Shown: positions 8,077 through 16,657, counted from the first letter of the stretch. The stretch: DNA of 64,000 nt from Lentzea pudingi (GCF_014646255.1 NZ_BMNC01000006.1:453502-517501), one strand, 5' to 3'. Numbers and translations: made by a program. Notes: generated by a model not told the origin, from the letters alone.

Positions 8077-8540
8077 GACAGTCCGAGGGGGTTGGGCATC
8101 CTCGGTGACGCCAGTGTTCGCGGCGCGGACGACAGGTACGCGCCGACGCGCTTCACGAGCATGTTCATCTCGTACGCGATCATGCCCATGTCGGCGTCCT
8201 CGTCGCCCACCACCGCGAGACAGGCGCCCTGCCCCGCCGCGGTGACGAACAGGTGCGCGCGCTCCATCTCGACGATGGTCTGGCGGACCTGTCCACCGCC
8301 GAAGTGCCGTCCGGTGCCGCGAGCGAGGCTCTGGAACGCGGACGCCATCGCCGACAGGTGGTCGGAGTCGTCCTTGGACAGCTCGGGAGAGTGGGCGAGC
8401 AGCAGGCCGTCCGCGGAGAGCACCACCGCGTGCCGGGCACCGACCACTCTCGCGACGAGGTCCTCCAGCAGCCAGTTGAGCTCGGGGTGCCCGCCGGTCA
8501 GGTCGTCCACGGAAATAGCCCTTTCAGTATTCGTGATCAC
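8073..8540 (-). CDS. cvnB: Roadblock/LC7 domain protein (CvnB)
   Basis: A 155-residue protein made almost entirely of one roadblock/LC7 domain. The recognisable parts are LNWLLEDLVARVVGARHAVVLSADG (helix 1 to strand 1), the VRQTIVEMERAHLFVTAAGQG strands, and MGMIAYEMNMLVKRVG (last helix). Roadblock proteins bind Ras-like GTPases and can act as GTPase-activating partners, here presumably for CvnD. The gene overlaps both neighbours by four bases (ATGA). The first eight or so residues may be untranslated if the real start is slightly downstream, but ATG 8540 fits the overlap pattern. Confidence 0.88.
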   Translation of the reverse strand: MITNTERAISVDDLTGGHPELNWLLEDLVARVVGARHAVVLSADGLLLAHSPELSKDDSDHLSAMASAFQSLARGTGRHFGGGQVRQTIVEMERAHLFVTAAGQGACLAVVGDEDADMGMIAYEMNMLVKRVGAYLSSAPRTLASPRMPNPLGLS

Positions 8541-10996
8541 GGTTCCACGACGTCGTCGGCCTGGCGGGCGTCACGCGTGCCCCGCTGGAAGGCGGACATG
8601 CCGTCGCGGGTGCGTTCCGCCCGTTCCTCGGGGTTGAACTCCCCGAGTTCGGGCATCGGCCGGAGTTCGTCGTTGGCCAGCTGGGGTACGAGGTGCTGCT
8701 GCCGCCTCCGGCGCGGCAGCTCCGGCCGTCCGTTCTGACGCGTCGTCGCCTCACCTTCCGCCGGGTCGTCGGTCGGCCACGCGCCGCCCTGGCGGTCGTC
8801 CCGGGGCAGCTCGAGCTGCCCGCTGTTGCTGTCCAGATCCCTTTCCGGGTCCGGGCTCCGGCCGTTTCCCACTGCCCTCCCGGCCCAGAACTCGTCCAGC
8901 TGGAAGGTCTCGGTGGGCCTCTCGGGCGGCAGGGAGTCGTGCGTCAGCTCGCCCTGCATCGGGACGGCGGCCCCCAGGGCCTCCGGGGAGCGCGAGGCCT
9001 GCTGCAGCGTCTGCTGGCGGAACGTCGGCTTCGGCATCTGCACGGAGTCCGCGGGGTCGGCCGCGCCCGCCTCGCCGACGATCAGCTCGGACGGGACCAG
9101 GACCAGCGCGATGGTGCCGCCGGACGGGCAGTCGCGCAGCTCGACGTGGATGTGGCGGCGCGCGGCCAGCCGGGCGACGACGAACAGGCCCAGGCGGGAC
9201 TCGCCGCGCAGCCGCATCGCCTCGAAGTCGGGCGGCGCCTCGAGCATCTTGTTGTGCTGCTCGCGGTCCTCCGGCTTGATGCCGAGGCCGTGGTCCTCGA
9301 TCTCGATCACGAGACCCTGCGGCACCTCGCTGCTGTGGATCTCGACCTGCGAGCGCGGCGACGAGAACGACGTCGCGTTGTCGACGAGCTCGGCGATCAG
9401 GTGGATGGTGTCGGCGACGGCGGCGCCGACCAGCGCGACCTCGGGCACCGGGTGCACCTTCACGCGGGCGTACTGCTCGGTCTCCGCGACGGCGGCGCGC
9501 ACGACGTCGAGCATGCGCACGGGCTTGCGCCACTGCCTGCCCGGCTGCTCACCGGTGAGGATGATCAGGTTCTCGGCGTTGCGGCGCGCGCGGGTGGCGA
9601 GGTGGTCGAGCTGGAAGAACGCGTCGAGGTGGTCGGGGTTCTCCTCCTCGCGCTCCAGCTTGTCGAGGATCTTGAGCTGGCGGTGCACCAGGCCCTGGTT
9701 GCGGCGCGCGATGTCGAGGAAGACCCGGTTCACGCCCTCACGGGTCTGCGACTCCTTCACGGCCGCGGCGACGGCGGTGTACTGCGCGGCGTTGAACGCG
9801 TCGGCCACCTGGCCGATCTCGTCGTTGCCGTAGTCGAGCGCGGGGACCTCGGCGGCGACGTCGACGTGCTTGCCGTCGCGCAGCCGCTCCACGATGCTCG
9901 GCAGCCGCTCGTGCGCGAGCTTGAGCGAGTCGCTCTTCAGGCTGATCAGGCGGACGATCAACGCCTTGTTGACGAGGCGGTTCGACACGCGCACCGCGAC
10001 GAAGATGCCGGCGATGACCGCGATCAGGGCGATCAGGCTGCCGATGAGGACGGTGGTGAACTTCTCCTTGCCGTTCGCCATGGCGGTGTTCACGGCGCCG
10101 GTGGACTGCTCCTGCACCAGCGTGGTGAGCTCGGCCGACACGGCGCGGCTGGTGTTCTCCCAGTCGGTCAGCGAGACCTGCTGCCCGATGGGCCGTTCCG
10201 CGTTCTGCAGCAGGCGGTTCTCGAGGCCGACCAGCTGCTGGTACGGCGCGCTGCCGGTGAGCTGCTTGTAGTGGTCGCGCACGTTCTGCAGGGCGGTGGG
10301 CTCGATGACGTTCAGCGTGAAGTGGTACGCGCCGACGAGTTGCACGAACTCGCGGTGCTCCTCGGGCGTGAACCGGCCGGCCGCGATGGCGCCGGCGGCG
10401 ATCGAGCTGGACCGCGAGGCCGCGTCGGAGGCCTGGAAGTACTGCACCGCGCCGATCGCGCCCTGGACGGTCTCGGCGTCGGGCACGACGCGGGCCTGCG
10501 TGCCGAAGAGCGATCCACCGGCGTCGAGCACGCTGTTGTAGTAGCGGTAGACCTCGTCCTTGGACGAGTTGCCCGCCTCCAGGCGCTCGCGCTGGTCGGG
10601 CAGCTGCTCCAGCAGCCCGTTGAGCTTGTTGATGCCGTCGACGATCTCCTGCGGCGCCTGGGAGGCGAGCTCCGCGAACGCCGCCTTCATCTTCTCGACG
10701 TCCTTGTCGGTGTCCTGCTGCTGCTTGACCAACGCCGACGCGTTGACGCCGGGGCGGCTCAGGCTCGTCATGCTGAGCTCGCGTTCCTTCTGCAGCGACG
10801 CGAAGGACTGGACGGCGGGGATCGACGCGTCCCGCACGCCGGAGGCGACCAGCTGGAGGTAGAGCCCTTCGAACACCGTGTAGGACGAGAACAGCGCCCA
10901 CATGGCCAGAAGGACGACGCTGGGAACCACCACGACACCAGTGAGCCGAGAACGAATTGTCTTGTAATTCGTCTCAGGCACGTTCTTCAGCTTCAC
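8537..10996 (-). CDS. cvnA: Nitrate/nitrite-sensing-type histidine-kinase-like protein (CvnA)
   Basis: A protein of about 820 residues, membrane-anchored. One helix near residue 20-42, a large extracytoplasmic NIT-type sensor domain (to about 305), a second helix (VLIGSLIALIAVIAGIFV), a HAMP-like linker, and a histidine-kinase-type ATPase domain follow in order. The ATPase domain has ELVDNATSFSSP (N box), DHGLGIKP (G1) and LGLFVVARLAARR (G2). The C-terminal 180 residues are low-complexity and probably disordered. I prefer GTG 10996, with GGAG just upstream, because the GTG at 11041 lacks a ribosome site. It is the first conservon gene, so the promoter lies beyond 10996. Confidence 0.85.
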   Translation of the reverse strand: MKLKNVPETNYKTIRSRLTGVVVVPSVVLLAMWALFSSYTVFEGLYLQLVASGVRDASIPAVQSFASLQKERELSMTSLSRPGVNASALVKQQQDTDKDVEKMKAAFAELASQAPQEIVDGINKLNGLLEQLPDQRERLEAGNSSKDEVYRYYNSVLDAGGSLFGTQARVVPDAETVQGAIGAVQYFQASDAASRSSSIAAGAIAAGRFTPEEHREFVQLVGAYHFTLNVIEPTALQNVRDHYKQLTGSAPYQQLVGLENRLLQNAERPIGQQVSLTDWENTSRAVSAELTTLVQEQSTGAVNTAMANGKEKFTTVLIGSLIALIAVIAGIFVAVRVSNRLVNKALIVRLISLKSDSLKLAHERLPSIVERLRDGKHVDVAAEVPALDYGNDEIGQVADAFNAAQYTAVAAAVKESQTREGVNRVFLDIARRNQGLVHRQLKILDKLEREEENPDHLDAFFQLDHLATRARRNAENLIILTGEQPGRQWRKPVRMLDVVRAAVAETEQYARVKVHPVPEVALVGAAVADTIHLIAELVDNATSFSSPRSQVEIHSSEVPQGLVIEIEDHGLGIKPEDREQHNKMLEAPPDFEAMRLRGESRLGLFVVARLAARRHIHVELRDCPSGGTIALVLVPSELIVGEAGAADPADSVQMPKPTFRQQTLQQASRSPEALGAAVPMQGELTHDSLPPERPTETFQLDEFWAGRAVGNGRSPDPERDLDSNSGQLELPRDDRQGGAWPTDDPAEGEATTRQNGRPELPRRRRQQHLVPQLANDELRPMPELGEFNPEERAERTRDGMSAFQRGTRDARQADDVVEP

Positions 10997-11041
10997 AACG
11001 CTCCACGACCACCCGAATTGGCGACGGAAAGATAACACCAC

Positions 11042-11674
11042 ATGATCAACATGACCAACAGCGATGATCTTGAGGGGGTGAGAGCAGAGTACTCAGTCGG
11101 ATGCGCAACGCAACACCCCCGAACCTCGGTCCGGTGTCTCTCGTTGTCATGGATGAACATGCTCTCGCAGGCCAGGGCGGGTCAGGCTGACCGAGCGGGC
11201 GAAAGGATGCCTAGCTGGGCTTTTGGCAACGGAACTGTGGAAACGCAGTGGCTATTCAGCATGAACTCGGCACGGGCGCACGGCGTCTGCTAACCGGGCG
11301 CGGAGCGCGACCAATCGTCGCTATCCGTCACCGGCACTTATTCCGCTATTCGCATGACGATCAAGGCGGCCTGCCCTCGTCGTCAAGAACGCGTTAATTC
11401 CGCTGGTCATCGCCGCGACGAGCTCAGGCCCGGCCCATGAACACCGCGCGACGAACCCAAGACACGCGCACCGGCCTCCACACCGGCACCCGCTAACGCC
11501 GCGGCAGTGGCCTCCGCCACAGTCACGCGGACGATCTGAGGCCGCTCGGCCCGGACAACCAGGCCGAATCCATCAGCGCGCAAAGCATCTGCACGTTTTT
11601 TGTCTGTTTTCTGTCCGCACGGCTCCCGTTCCGTCGGAATTGCGCGTTCCTTCTGCCCGCGGTGAACGAGCACG
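11042..11674. other. Intergenic region upstream of the conservon
   Basis: About 630 bases between the conservon start and the end of the next minus-strand operon. It should contain the conservon promoter near 11045-11150. Short open frames at 11042-11293 (+) and 11407-11673 (-) have no recognisable product, no clear ribosome site and biased composition, so I do not call them. Nothing else was recognised. Confidence 0.4.
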
Positions 11675-12664
11675 TCAGTGATAGGACCGCTCGCCGCGTT
11701 CCGCCCGCGCCTGTTCGACGCGTGCTTCCAGATCCGCGAACCACTGCCGGCCTTCCGTGCCGCAGCTGTCCCGGATCTCGTGCTTGAGCTCGTAGGTGTT
11801 GGCGTTGAGCGTGCGGACCTGCTCCAGACCGTGGTCGACCTGGGCCCGCAACTCGCCCCGCGACCTCTCCAGGTGCGCCGCGGCGGCCCGCATCCCGGCC
11901 CGGGCCTGACCGCTCACCATCAGCCGGCTCGGTGCGGCCCGTGCCCGGCGGGCCAGGAACGACATGGTGTGCAGCGAGGCCTGTGTGGACTCGTAGTTGA
12001 GGTGTGCGGTGTCGGCGCACTGGTAGGACTCGCGGTGGAACAGGCGCAGGGCGTGGAACTTCACCTCGCCGTCTGCCGTGTTCCTCGCCCGCAGCTTCAC
12101 GAGCCGTGCCCGCACCCGCTCGGCCTGGCGGCGCACCCTGGCGTTCTCGGCACGGACGCGCTCGAGCGCGCGGTCCGCCTCCGCCGCGGCGGTGCGGACC
12201 TCCTCGACCGTGACCCGGCGGGCGCGGCGGTCCCAGAGCCTCATCACGACCAGGACGAGCACCGCGGCGGTCGCCGCGCTGCCGAAGAGCGAGGTGCTGT
12301 CGTCGACGACGGGCTCGCCGGGCAGTGACGGCCTCTTCCCCAGGAACACGTAGGTGTTCACGGCGGTCAGCAGCACCAGGCCGTGCACCAACAGGCCGGA
12401 CCAGCGTCTCAACGGCGGTGAGCGGCGCAGGCGGCCGTTGCGGTGCAACGCGAACCTGGTCAGCGACATCGCCAGCGGCACGGCCGCGAGCGAGCCCCAG
12501 AGCCACTCGTGTAGGTGGACCGCGTGTTCGGGCACGCCGTCGAGGACGATGCGCGCCGCGACCGCCGGTGCCGCCAGGACGATCGCCGCCGGCATGGCGA
12601 GGAACAGGGCGAAGAACGCGATCGCGCAGCCGCCACCACCACCGCGCCGGCTCACCGGCGCCAT
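11675..12664 (-). CDS. Uncharacterised membrane/coiled-coil protein, paralogue A
   Basis: A 329-residue protein I do not recognise. Four hydrophobic stretches lie at about 13-37, 50-65, 85-107 and 128-142, with a glycine/serine-rich start. A long coiled coil rich in Arg, Glu and Ala follows (about 150-200), then a soluble domain. Two blocks are nearly shared with the neighbouring gene at 12707: HRESYQCAD followed by YES.Q.SLH and LARR (about 210-242), and the C-terminal LKHEIRDSCG.EG.QW through LEAR to the end (293-329). The pair arose by tandem duplication. It is the last gene of a three-gene operon transcribed from 14245, 42 bases after its paralogue. No catalytic motif is visible; a structural or scaffolding role at the membrane is only a guess. 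Confidence 0.6.
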   Translation of the reverse strand: MAPVSRRGGGGGCAIAFFALFLAMPAAIVLAAPAVAARIVLDGVPEHAVHLHEWLWGSLAAVPLAMSLTRFALHRNGRLRRSPPLRRWSGLLVHGLVLLTAVNTYVFLGKRPSLPGEPVVDDSTSLFGSAATAAVLVLVVMRLWDRRARRVTVEEVRTAAAEADRALERVRAENARVRRQAERVRARLVKLRARNTADGEVKFHALRLFHRESYQCADTAHLNYESTQASLHTMSFLARRARAAPSRLMVSGQARAGMRAAAAHLERSRGELRAQVDHGLEQVRTLNANTYELKHEIRDSCGTEGRQWFADLEARVEQARAERGERSYH

Positions 12665-12706
12665 CCGTCCGACGACGTCACAGCACTCTCCTAGGTGTGG
12701 GGGGTT

Positions 12707-13726
12707 TCAGTGCAGCGGGCTCTCGCCGCGTGCCGCCCGTGCCTTGTCGATGCGCGCTTCCAGTTCGGCATACCACTGCTGCCCCTGCGGGCCGCAGGTG
12801 TCCCGGATCTCGTACTTGAGGTCGGCGGTGCCGATGTTCAGACCGCGGACCGCGTTCAACCCCTGGTCGACGTCCACCTTCAGCACGTCCCGCTGCCCTT
12901 CCAGGTGCGCGGCCAGTGCCCGCATCTCGGCCTGGACGCCTTCGCGCCTCAGCCACGACGAGGCCTTCCGCGTTCGGCGGGCCAGGTGCTCCACCCTGTG
13001 CAGGGACGTCTGCGCGGACTCGTACCTGCCGTACTCGAGGTCGGCGCACTGGTAGGACTCGCGGTGGTCTCCGCACAGGGCCGGGAACTCGAGCCCCGAG
13101 CCCCTGGGCGCGTGCGCGAGACCGCGCGGCCCGGCCTCCCGCATCATCCGCAGGCGCGTGCGCACGTGTTCCGTCTGCTGCGCCACCCGCTGGTTCGCGG
13201 CCCTGACCTCGGCTATGACGGTGTCGGCCTCCCGGACCGCCCGGCGCAGGTTGCCCCGCGTCGGCAGTCGCCAGGAATGCCTGTCCCACAACCTCATCAC
13301 GACCAGCACGACGACCGCGGTCAGCGCCGACTTCCAGATCGCCGGCCAGACGTAGCCGGTGATGACCTCGGACGGGCGGCCGAGCGGCCCGTCGAGCGTG
13401 AGCGCCTGGTAGGCGACGAGGTTCACGGCGCAGAGCAGCACCACGGCCCGCAGCAGGATCCCGAGCCAGCGCCGCGGCCAGGTCGTGTGGCGGCGCAACC
13501 GTCCGTCGCGGTGCAGCACGCACCGGACCAGCAGCATGGCCAGCGGCACGGAAACGGCCGTGCCCCAGAGGTTGTCGGTCAGCCGGTGCGCCTGGTCCGG
13601 CCGGTCGCCGACCACGATGTGCGCCACGGCGGCGGCCGACAGCAGGTACCGGACCAGCAGCCACAGGACGACCGGGGTGATCAGCAGGACGCCGCACCCG
13701 AGTGCGCTCCTGTCGTTCTTCGCCAC
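12707..13726 (-). CDS. Uncharacterised membrane/coiled-coil protein, paralogue B
   Basis: A 339-residue tandem paralogue of the protein encoded at 11675. It has the same order: four hydrophobic helices (about 9-35, 56-70, 86-108, 125-145), a charged coiled coil (155-200), and the shared cytoplasmic domain. Shared blocks are HRESYQCAD (226-234) followed by YES.Q.SLH, and the C-terminal LKYEIRDTCG.QG.QW through LEAR (303-339). Even the segment LVVMRLWDR just after helix 4 is identical in both. The conserved single cysteines in CAD and in the DTCG/DSCG motif may be functional. It starts 12 bases after the upstream coiled-coil gene. I know of no experimentally defined family. Confidence 0.6.
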   Translation of the reverse strand: MAKNDRSALGCGVLLITPVVLWLLVRYLLSAAAVAHIVVGDRPDQAHRLTDNLWGTAVSVPLAMLLVRCVLHRDGRLRRHTTWPRRWLGILLRAVVLLCAVNLVAYQALTLDGPLGRPSEVITGYVWPAIWKSALTAVVVLVVMRLWDRHSWRLPTRGNLRRAVREADTVIAEVRAANQRVAQQTEHVRTRLRMMREAGPRGLAHAPRGSGLEFPALCGDHRESYQCADLEYGRYESAQTSLHRVEHLARRTRKASSWLRREGVQAEMRALAAHLEGQRDVLKVDVDQGLNAVRGLNIGTADLKYEIRDTCGPQGQQWYAELEARIDKARAARGESPLH

Positions 13727-13738
13727 GATGCGGTACCC

Positions 13739-14245
13739 CTACCTCCGCCGGCCCTGGCCGCGCCGCCGCTCGACTCCCGCCGCGGACGCGACGTCCCTCG
13801 CACCCCCGCCGTTGAGGACCTTGTCGACGACCGCCGTGACGTCGTCGCCGAGTTCCTTGTGCTGCTGGACGAGCAGGGTGGTGAGACGCTCGGTGAGGTC
13901 GATGTACATCTGGCGTTCTTCCAGTGCCAGTCCCGGTTTCACCGCTTTGCGCTGCATTTCGAGCAGGCACTCGCGCATCGCCACGGCGTTCTTCTCCACG
14001 CCGCCGAGGTGCTTGCGCGCGTGGCGCAACGTGGCGGAGGACTCCTGGCGGCGCCGGTCGAGCAGCGCCAGGACGATCTCCTTGCGCTCCGAGGACTCCG
14101 ACTCGACCCGCCGCATCTCGGTGGTGAGCGCGTACGACTCGGCGATGTACTGCCCGAGGGGCCCGAGCGGGCGCAACGTCTGGGCGACACGGGACACCGT
14201 CTCGCTGAACCGGACGCTGTCGCCCTGGACCGTCACCAAACCCAT
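13739..14245 (-). CDS. Small coiled-coil protein, first gene of the paralogue operon
   Basis: A 168-residue soluble, mostly helical protein of unknown function, starting MGLVTVQGDSVRF. It has long Glu/Arg/Leu-rich heptads (for example SSERKEIVLALLDRRRQES and LEERQMYIDLTERLTTLL) and a basic, glycine/arginine-rich tail. ATG 14245 is preferred to an ORF start at 14467, which would run into the divergent XRE promoter and reads as noncoding composition. It lies 12 bases upstream of paralogue B, so it likely works with the two membrane coiled-coil proteins, perhaps as their cytoplasmic partner (inference). Confidence 0.6.
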   Translation of the reverse strand: MGLVTVQGDSVRFSETVSRVAQTLRPLGPLGQYIAESYALTTEMRRVESESSERKEIVLALLDRRRQESSATLRHARKHLGGVEKNAVAMRECLLEMQRKAVKPGLALEERQMYIDLTERLTTLLVQQHKELGDDVTAVVDKVLNGGGARDVASAAGVERRRGQGRRR

Positions 14246-14300
14246 GGCCCGTTCATCCGCGAGGCGCGGCAGGACGTTACAGCCCGAACGACCCGTCCTC

Positions 14301-14339
14301 AGGCGGGGCCACACCACCCCCAGTGGCGTGGCCCCGCCT
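14301..14339. repeat. Inverted repeat in the divergent promoter region
   Basis: A 12-bp perfect inverted repeat (14301-14312 with 14328-14339, AGGCGGGGCCAC) encloses 15 bases and lies 56 bases upstream of the ATG at 14245. There is no T-run on either side, so it could be an operator or a transcript leader hairpin rather than a terminator. Confidence 0.45.
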
Positions 14340-14431
14340 CGCTCTTGACTGATGTGGAGGGCGTGCCGCACCGGTTCACCACAGTTGAAGCGAGGTAAGT
14401 TAAACCCGGTCCACCCCGGACCGTCAACCGG

Positions 14432-14446
14432 TGTGAATGTCACACT
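14432..14446. promoter_or_regulatory. Palindromic operator candidate upstream of the XRE gene
   Basis: GTGTGA-ATG-TCACAC is a perfect 6+6 inverted repeat, 39 bases before the XRE start codon at 14485. A second inverted repeat (CGGTCC...GGACCG) lies just upstream near 14408-14425. Autoregulation by the XRE protein is a natural guess but untested. Confidence 0.4.
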
Positions 14447-14484
14447 TTTCGGATTCACGCCAGTCAAAACGCGAGGTGGGTGGG

Positions 14485-14916
14485 ATGACCGAACGCGAAA
14501 GACCCGAGAGCCACACCCTGGCCGCGCGGCTCGACCACCTGTTCCGCTTCATCAGGGCGTCCGAGCAGCGCGAGTACAGCAACGAGGACGTCGCCGAGGC
14601 GATCACCCGCGACCAGGGCGTGACGATCTCCGCGTCCTACCTCTGGTACCTGCGCACCGGGCAGCGGGACAACCCGACCCTCAAGCACCTCACCGCGCTC
14701 GCCACGTTCTTCGGGGTGCCGGCCGCCTACTTCTTCGACGACACCGTGCGCGAGCAGGTCGAGAGCGAGATCGCGCTGGTCACCGCACTGAAGGACACCG
14801 GCGTCCGCGAGGTGGCGATGCGGGCGTCCGGGCTCTCGGACAAGAGCCTCGACACGATCACCGAGATCATCAACCGCGTGCGCGAGCTGGAGGGCCTGCC
14901 GCCGAAAGAGTCCTGA
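14485..14916 (+). CDS. XRE-family helix-turn-helix regulator
   Basis: A 143-residue DNA-binding protein. An N-terminal Cro/CI-type HTH covers about residues 12-75, including NEDVAEAITRDQGVTISASYLWYLRTG, where the SYLWYLRTG part is the recognition helix. LKHLTALATFFGVPAAYFFD is typical of actinobacterial SPOBc/XRE regulators encoded beside ImmA/IrrE peptidases. The remaining 60 residues form helices likely used for dimerisation. ATG 14485 with AGGTGGGTGGG just upstream is preferred to a GTG at 14437, which would sit inside the operator palindrome. The gene converges on, and its last 47 bases overlap, the 7TM gene on the opposite strand. Confidence 0.8.
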   Translation: MTERERPESHTLAARLDHLFRFIRASEQREYSNEDVAEAITRDQGVTISASYLWYLRTGQRDNPTLKHLTALATFFGVPAAYFFDDTVREQVESEIALVTALKDTGVREVAMRASGLSDKSLDTITEIINRVRELEGLPPKES

Positions 14917-15946
14917 ACTCGCGCGCGAGGGCGGTCAGCCCGGCGACGTCGAGCGCGGGCAGGCTCACCGGACCGGCCTCGACGGGTTCGTCCCTGGCCT
15001 TCGCCTCCAGTGCCGCCGCCAGCGCGGCCGCCTCGCCCCGCTGGTCCGCGATCCGGGTGTCCCAGTAGGCGCGCAGCGCGAGCCGTCCGTCCAGGATCTC
15101 GATGACGCACCGGTACAGGCGCAGGTCGATCGGCACCCGGACGTCCGGCGGCATGAGCGCGACGCCGGGCATGACGTCGTAGCACGCCCGCCACAGCGGC
15201 CGCAGCACGCGGTACGTGCGGTACTGCTCGATCTGCGGACCCCACCGGTACGCGGTCAGGCCCACGAGGAACAGCACCAGGACGATGCCGCCCGTCGACG
15301 TGGACACCGGCCCCTCCTGCCACGGCGGCGGCAGGTCCAGGCGCGCGGCCAGGGCGTAGGCGGCCTTGTGCGCCGCGTACACGAACCCGACGAGGCTGGC
15401 GATCGACCACAGGCGCAGGGCGAGCCTCATCGGGCCCTCCGCCGCACTGCCCGCGAACTGCCGGGTCAGCCGGAAGACGTCCACCAGCACGTACGCCATG
15501 TAGCCGAGGTACACGAGCAGGTACTCGGTGACGAACGGCGCGTTGGCGTACGCACCGACGAAGTCCTCCGCGTTGTCACCAGGGTCCGCCAGCAGGAACA
15601 GCACGATCATCGAGACGAGGGCGGCACACGCCGTCAGGGCCCGCACCACGGTCCCGCGCACCGACCTGCCCCCGGAGTGCGCCACGAACACGTGCAGCCA
15701 GAACAGGCTGACCACGATGACCCCGTGCTGGACCAGCCGGACCAGACTCGCGCCCTCCGCCAGCCACGGAATCCGCTGGTAGAGCGGCGGCAGCCCGACC
15801 GTGAACCCCAGCGCGAGGAAGAACAGCGCGAGGCAGAGGGCCGCGTTGCCGAAGGTCCTCGACGGCCGCCGCACCAGCACCACGACCCGGTAGGCGGTGC
15901 TGGCCCACAGCAACAGCACGACGAGGATGTGGAACGCCCTAAGCAC
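14870..15946 (-). CDS. Seven-TM protein of the MAB_1171c-like family
   Basis: A 358-residue integral membrane protein. Hydrophobic segments at about 4-22, 33-50, 66-90, 100-120, 140-160, 180-202 and 228-245 give seven helices. A cytoplasmic C-terminal region of about 110 residues follows (VLRPLWRACYDVMPG... with DLRLYRCVIEILDGR). This arrangement matches the actinobacterial proteins annotated as MAB_1171c-type putative transporters, which occur next to XRE and ImmA/IrrE genes. The transport label is not proven; a sensor role is equally possible. Its start overlaps the end of the peptidase gene by eight bases, so the two are co-expressed. Confidence 0.7.
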   Translation of the reverse strand: MLRAFHILVVLLLWASTAYRVVVLVRRPSRTFGNAALCLALFFLALGFTVGLPPLYQRIPWLAEGASLVRLVQHGVIVVSLFWLHVFVAHSGGRSVRGTVVRALTACAALVSMIVLFLLADPGDNAEDFVGAYANAPFVTEYLLVYLGYMAYVLVDVFRLTRQFAGSAAEGPMRLALRLWSIASLVGFVYAAHKAAYALAARLDLPPPWQEGPVSTSTGGIVLVLFLVGLTAYRWGPQIEQYRTYRVLRPLWRACYDVMPGVALMPPDVRVPIDLRLYRCVIEILDGRLALRAYWDTRIADQRGEAAALAAALEAKARDEPVEAGPVSLPALDVAGLTALAREFRTLSAAGPPARARG

Positions 15947-16448
15947 TGAGCACCTCGCGCAGCCTGGCCAGCGCGGGGTCTTCCTCGACGTCCGGCGTGA
16001 CGGTGCCCACGACCTCGAAGCCCGCCCGCATCAGCACGAGCGTGGCGAACAGCTCCGCCTCCTGCTCGTGCTCGTTGCCGTAGCTGTCGCGGCACAGCAG
16101 CTGCCGGACGACCTTCGGGTCGAGGTTCGGCGCGAGCAGGCGCGCGGTGAGGTCGTCGAGCTCGGCGACCCCCGCGTGCTCGAACACCATGTGCCCGATC
16201 TCGTGCAGGACGATGTGCGCGCGGTGCGCCTCGCCCACGGACTCGTCGTAGAAGATGTAGTCCGCCTTCTTCGCGGCCACCCACAGCCCGGACGGGTTGG
16301 AGGTGCGCGAGGTCAGCGCGAGCAGGTGGAGGGGCCTGCCGCGCTGCTCCGCCAGCCGTTCGCACAGCGCCGCGACGTCGAGCGGGGTGCCGATGCGCAG
16401 TCGCTGGATCTCTTCCTCGCAGCGCTTCCGCACTCGCGCCAGGTCCAC
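15939..16448 (-). CDS. ImmA/IrrE-type metallopeptidase
   Basis: A 169-residue zinc peptidase candidate. The HEIGH motif at residues 82-86 supplies two zinc histidines and the catalytic glutamate, and the glutamate-rich NEHEQEAELFATLVL near 125-139 contains the third ligand. An N-terminal helical segment precedes the domain, as in family members. ImmA of ICEBs1 and IrrE/DdrO systems cut an XRE repressor to relieve repression; the XRE protein encoded at 14485 is the obvious candidate substrate. The 7TM protein encoded immediately downstream in the same transcript could link the response to an external signal (inference). Confidence 0.82.
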   Translation of the reverse strand: MDLARVRKRCEEEIQRLRIGTPLDVAALCERLAEQRGRPLHLLALTSRTSNPSGLWVAAKKADYIFYDESVGEAHRAHIVLHEIGHMVFEHAGVAELDDLTARLLAPNLDPKVVRQLLCRDSYGNEHEQEAELFATLVLMRAGFEVVGTVTPDVEEDPALARLREVLSA

Positions 16449-16481
16449 GGTGCGATCCTAGTGCGTCGCTCCGAAGTGGAG

Positions 16482-16561
16482 TCAGGGCGTGAGGACCGCC
16501 CTGCCCCGCGCCCGTCCGCCGTCGAGGACGTCGAGGGGGGTGACGAGCTCGGCGTCGAGCT
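16482..16561 (-). pseudogene. C-terminal remnant of a zinc/quinone oxidoreductase
   Basis: Reading the minus strand into a TGA at 16482-16484 gives VTPLDVLDGG followed by RARGRAVLTP, the usual last residues of NADP-dependent MDR/quinone oxidoreductases. No such enzyme is encoded upstream; the frame dissolves into the 23-bp repeats at 16542-16618. The gene appears to have been lost except for its tail. Confidence 0.5.
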
Positions 16562-16618
16562 GGCGACGAGCTCGGCATCGAGCGGCCGACGAGCCCGGCA
16601 TCGAGCCGGCGACGAGCT
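16542..16618. repeat. 23-bp tandem repeat, about 3.3 copies
   Basis: Units start at 16542, 16565, 16588 and 16611 (last one eight bases), each beginning GACGAGC and sharing the core CGGC.TCGAGC. The period of 23 is not a multiple of three, so this is DNA-level duplication rather than a protein repeat. The first unit overlaps the oxidoreductase remnant, from which the array may have grown. Confidence 0.75.
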
Positions 16619-16657
16619 ACCGCGAGACGGCGCGGCACGGCGCCAAGGCAGGCCGGC

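Noticed and set aside
11407..11673. 88-codon minus-strand open frame between the conservon and the coiled-coil operon
   Set aside because: No ribosome site, no family, and composition that changes along its length; the C-terminal part could be an old gene tail but nothing supports expression.
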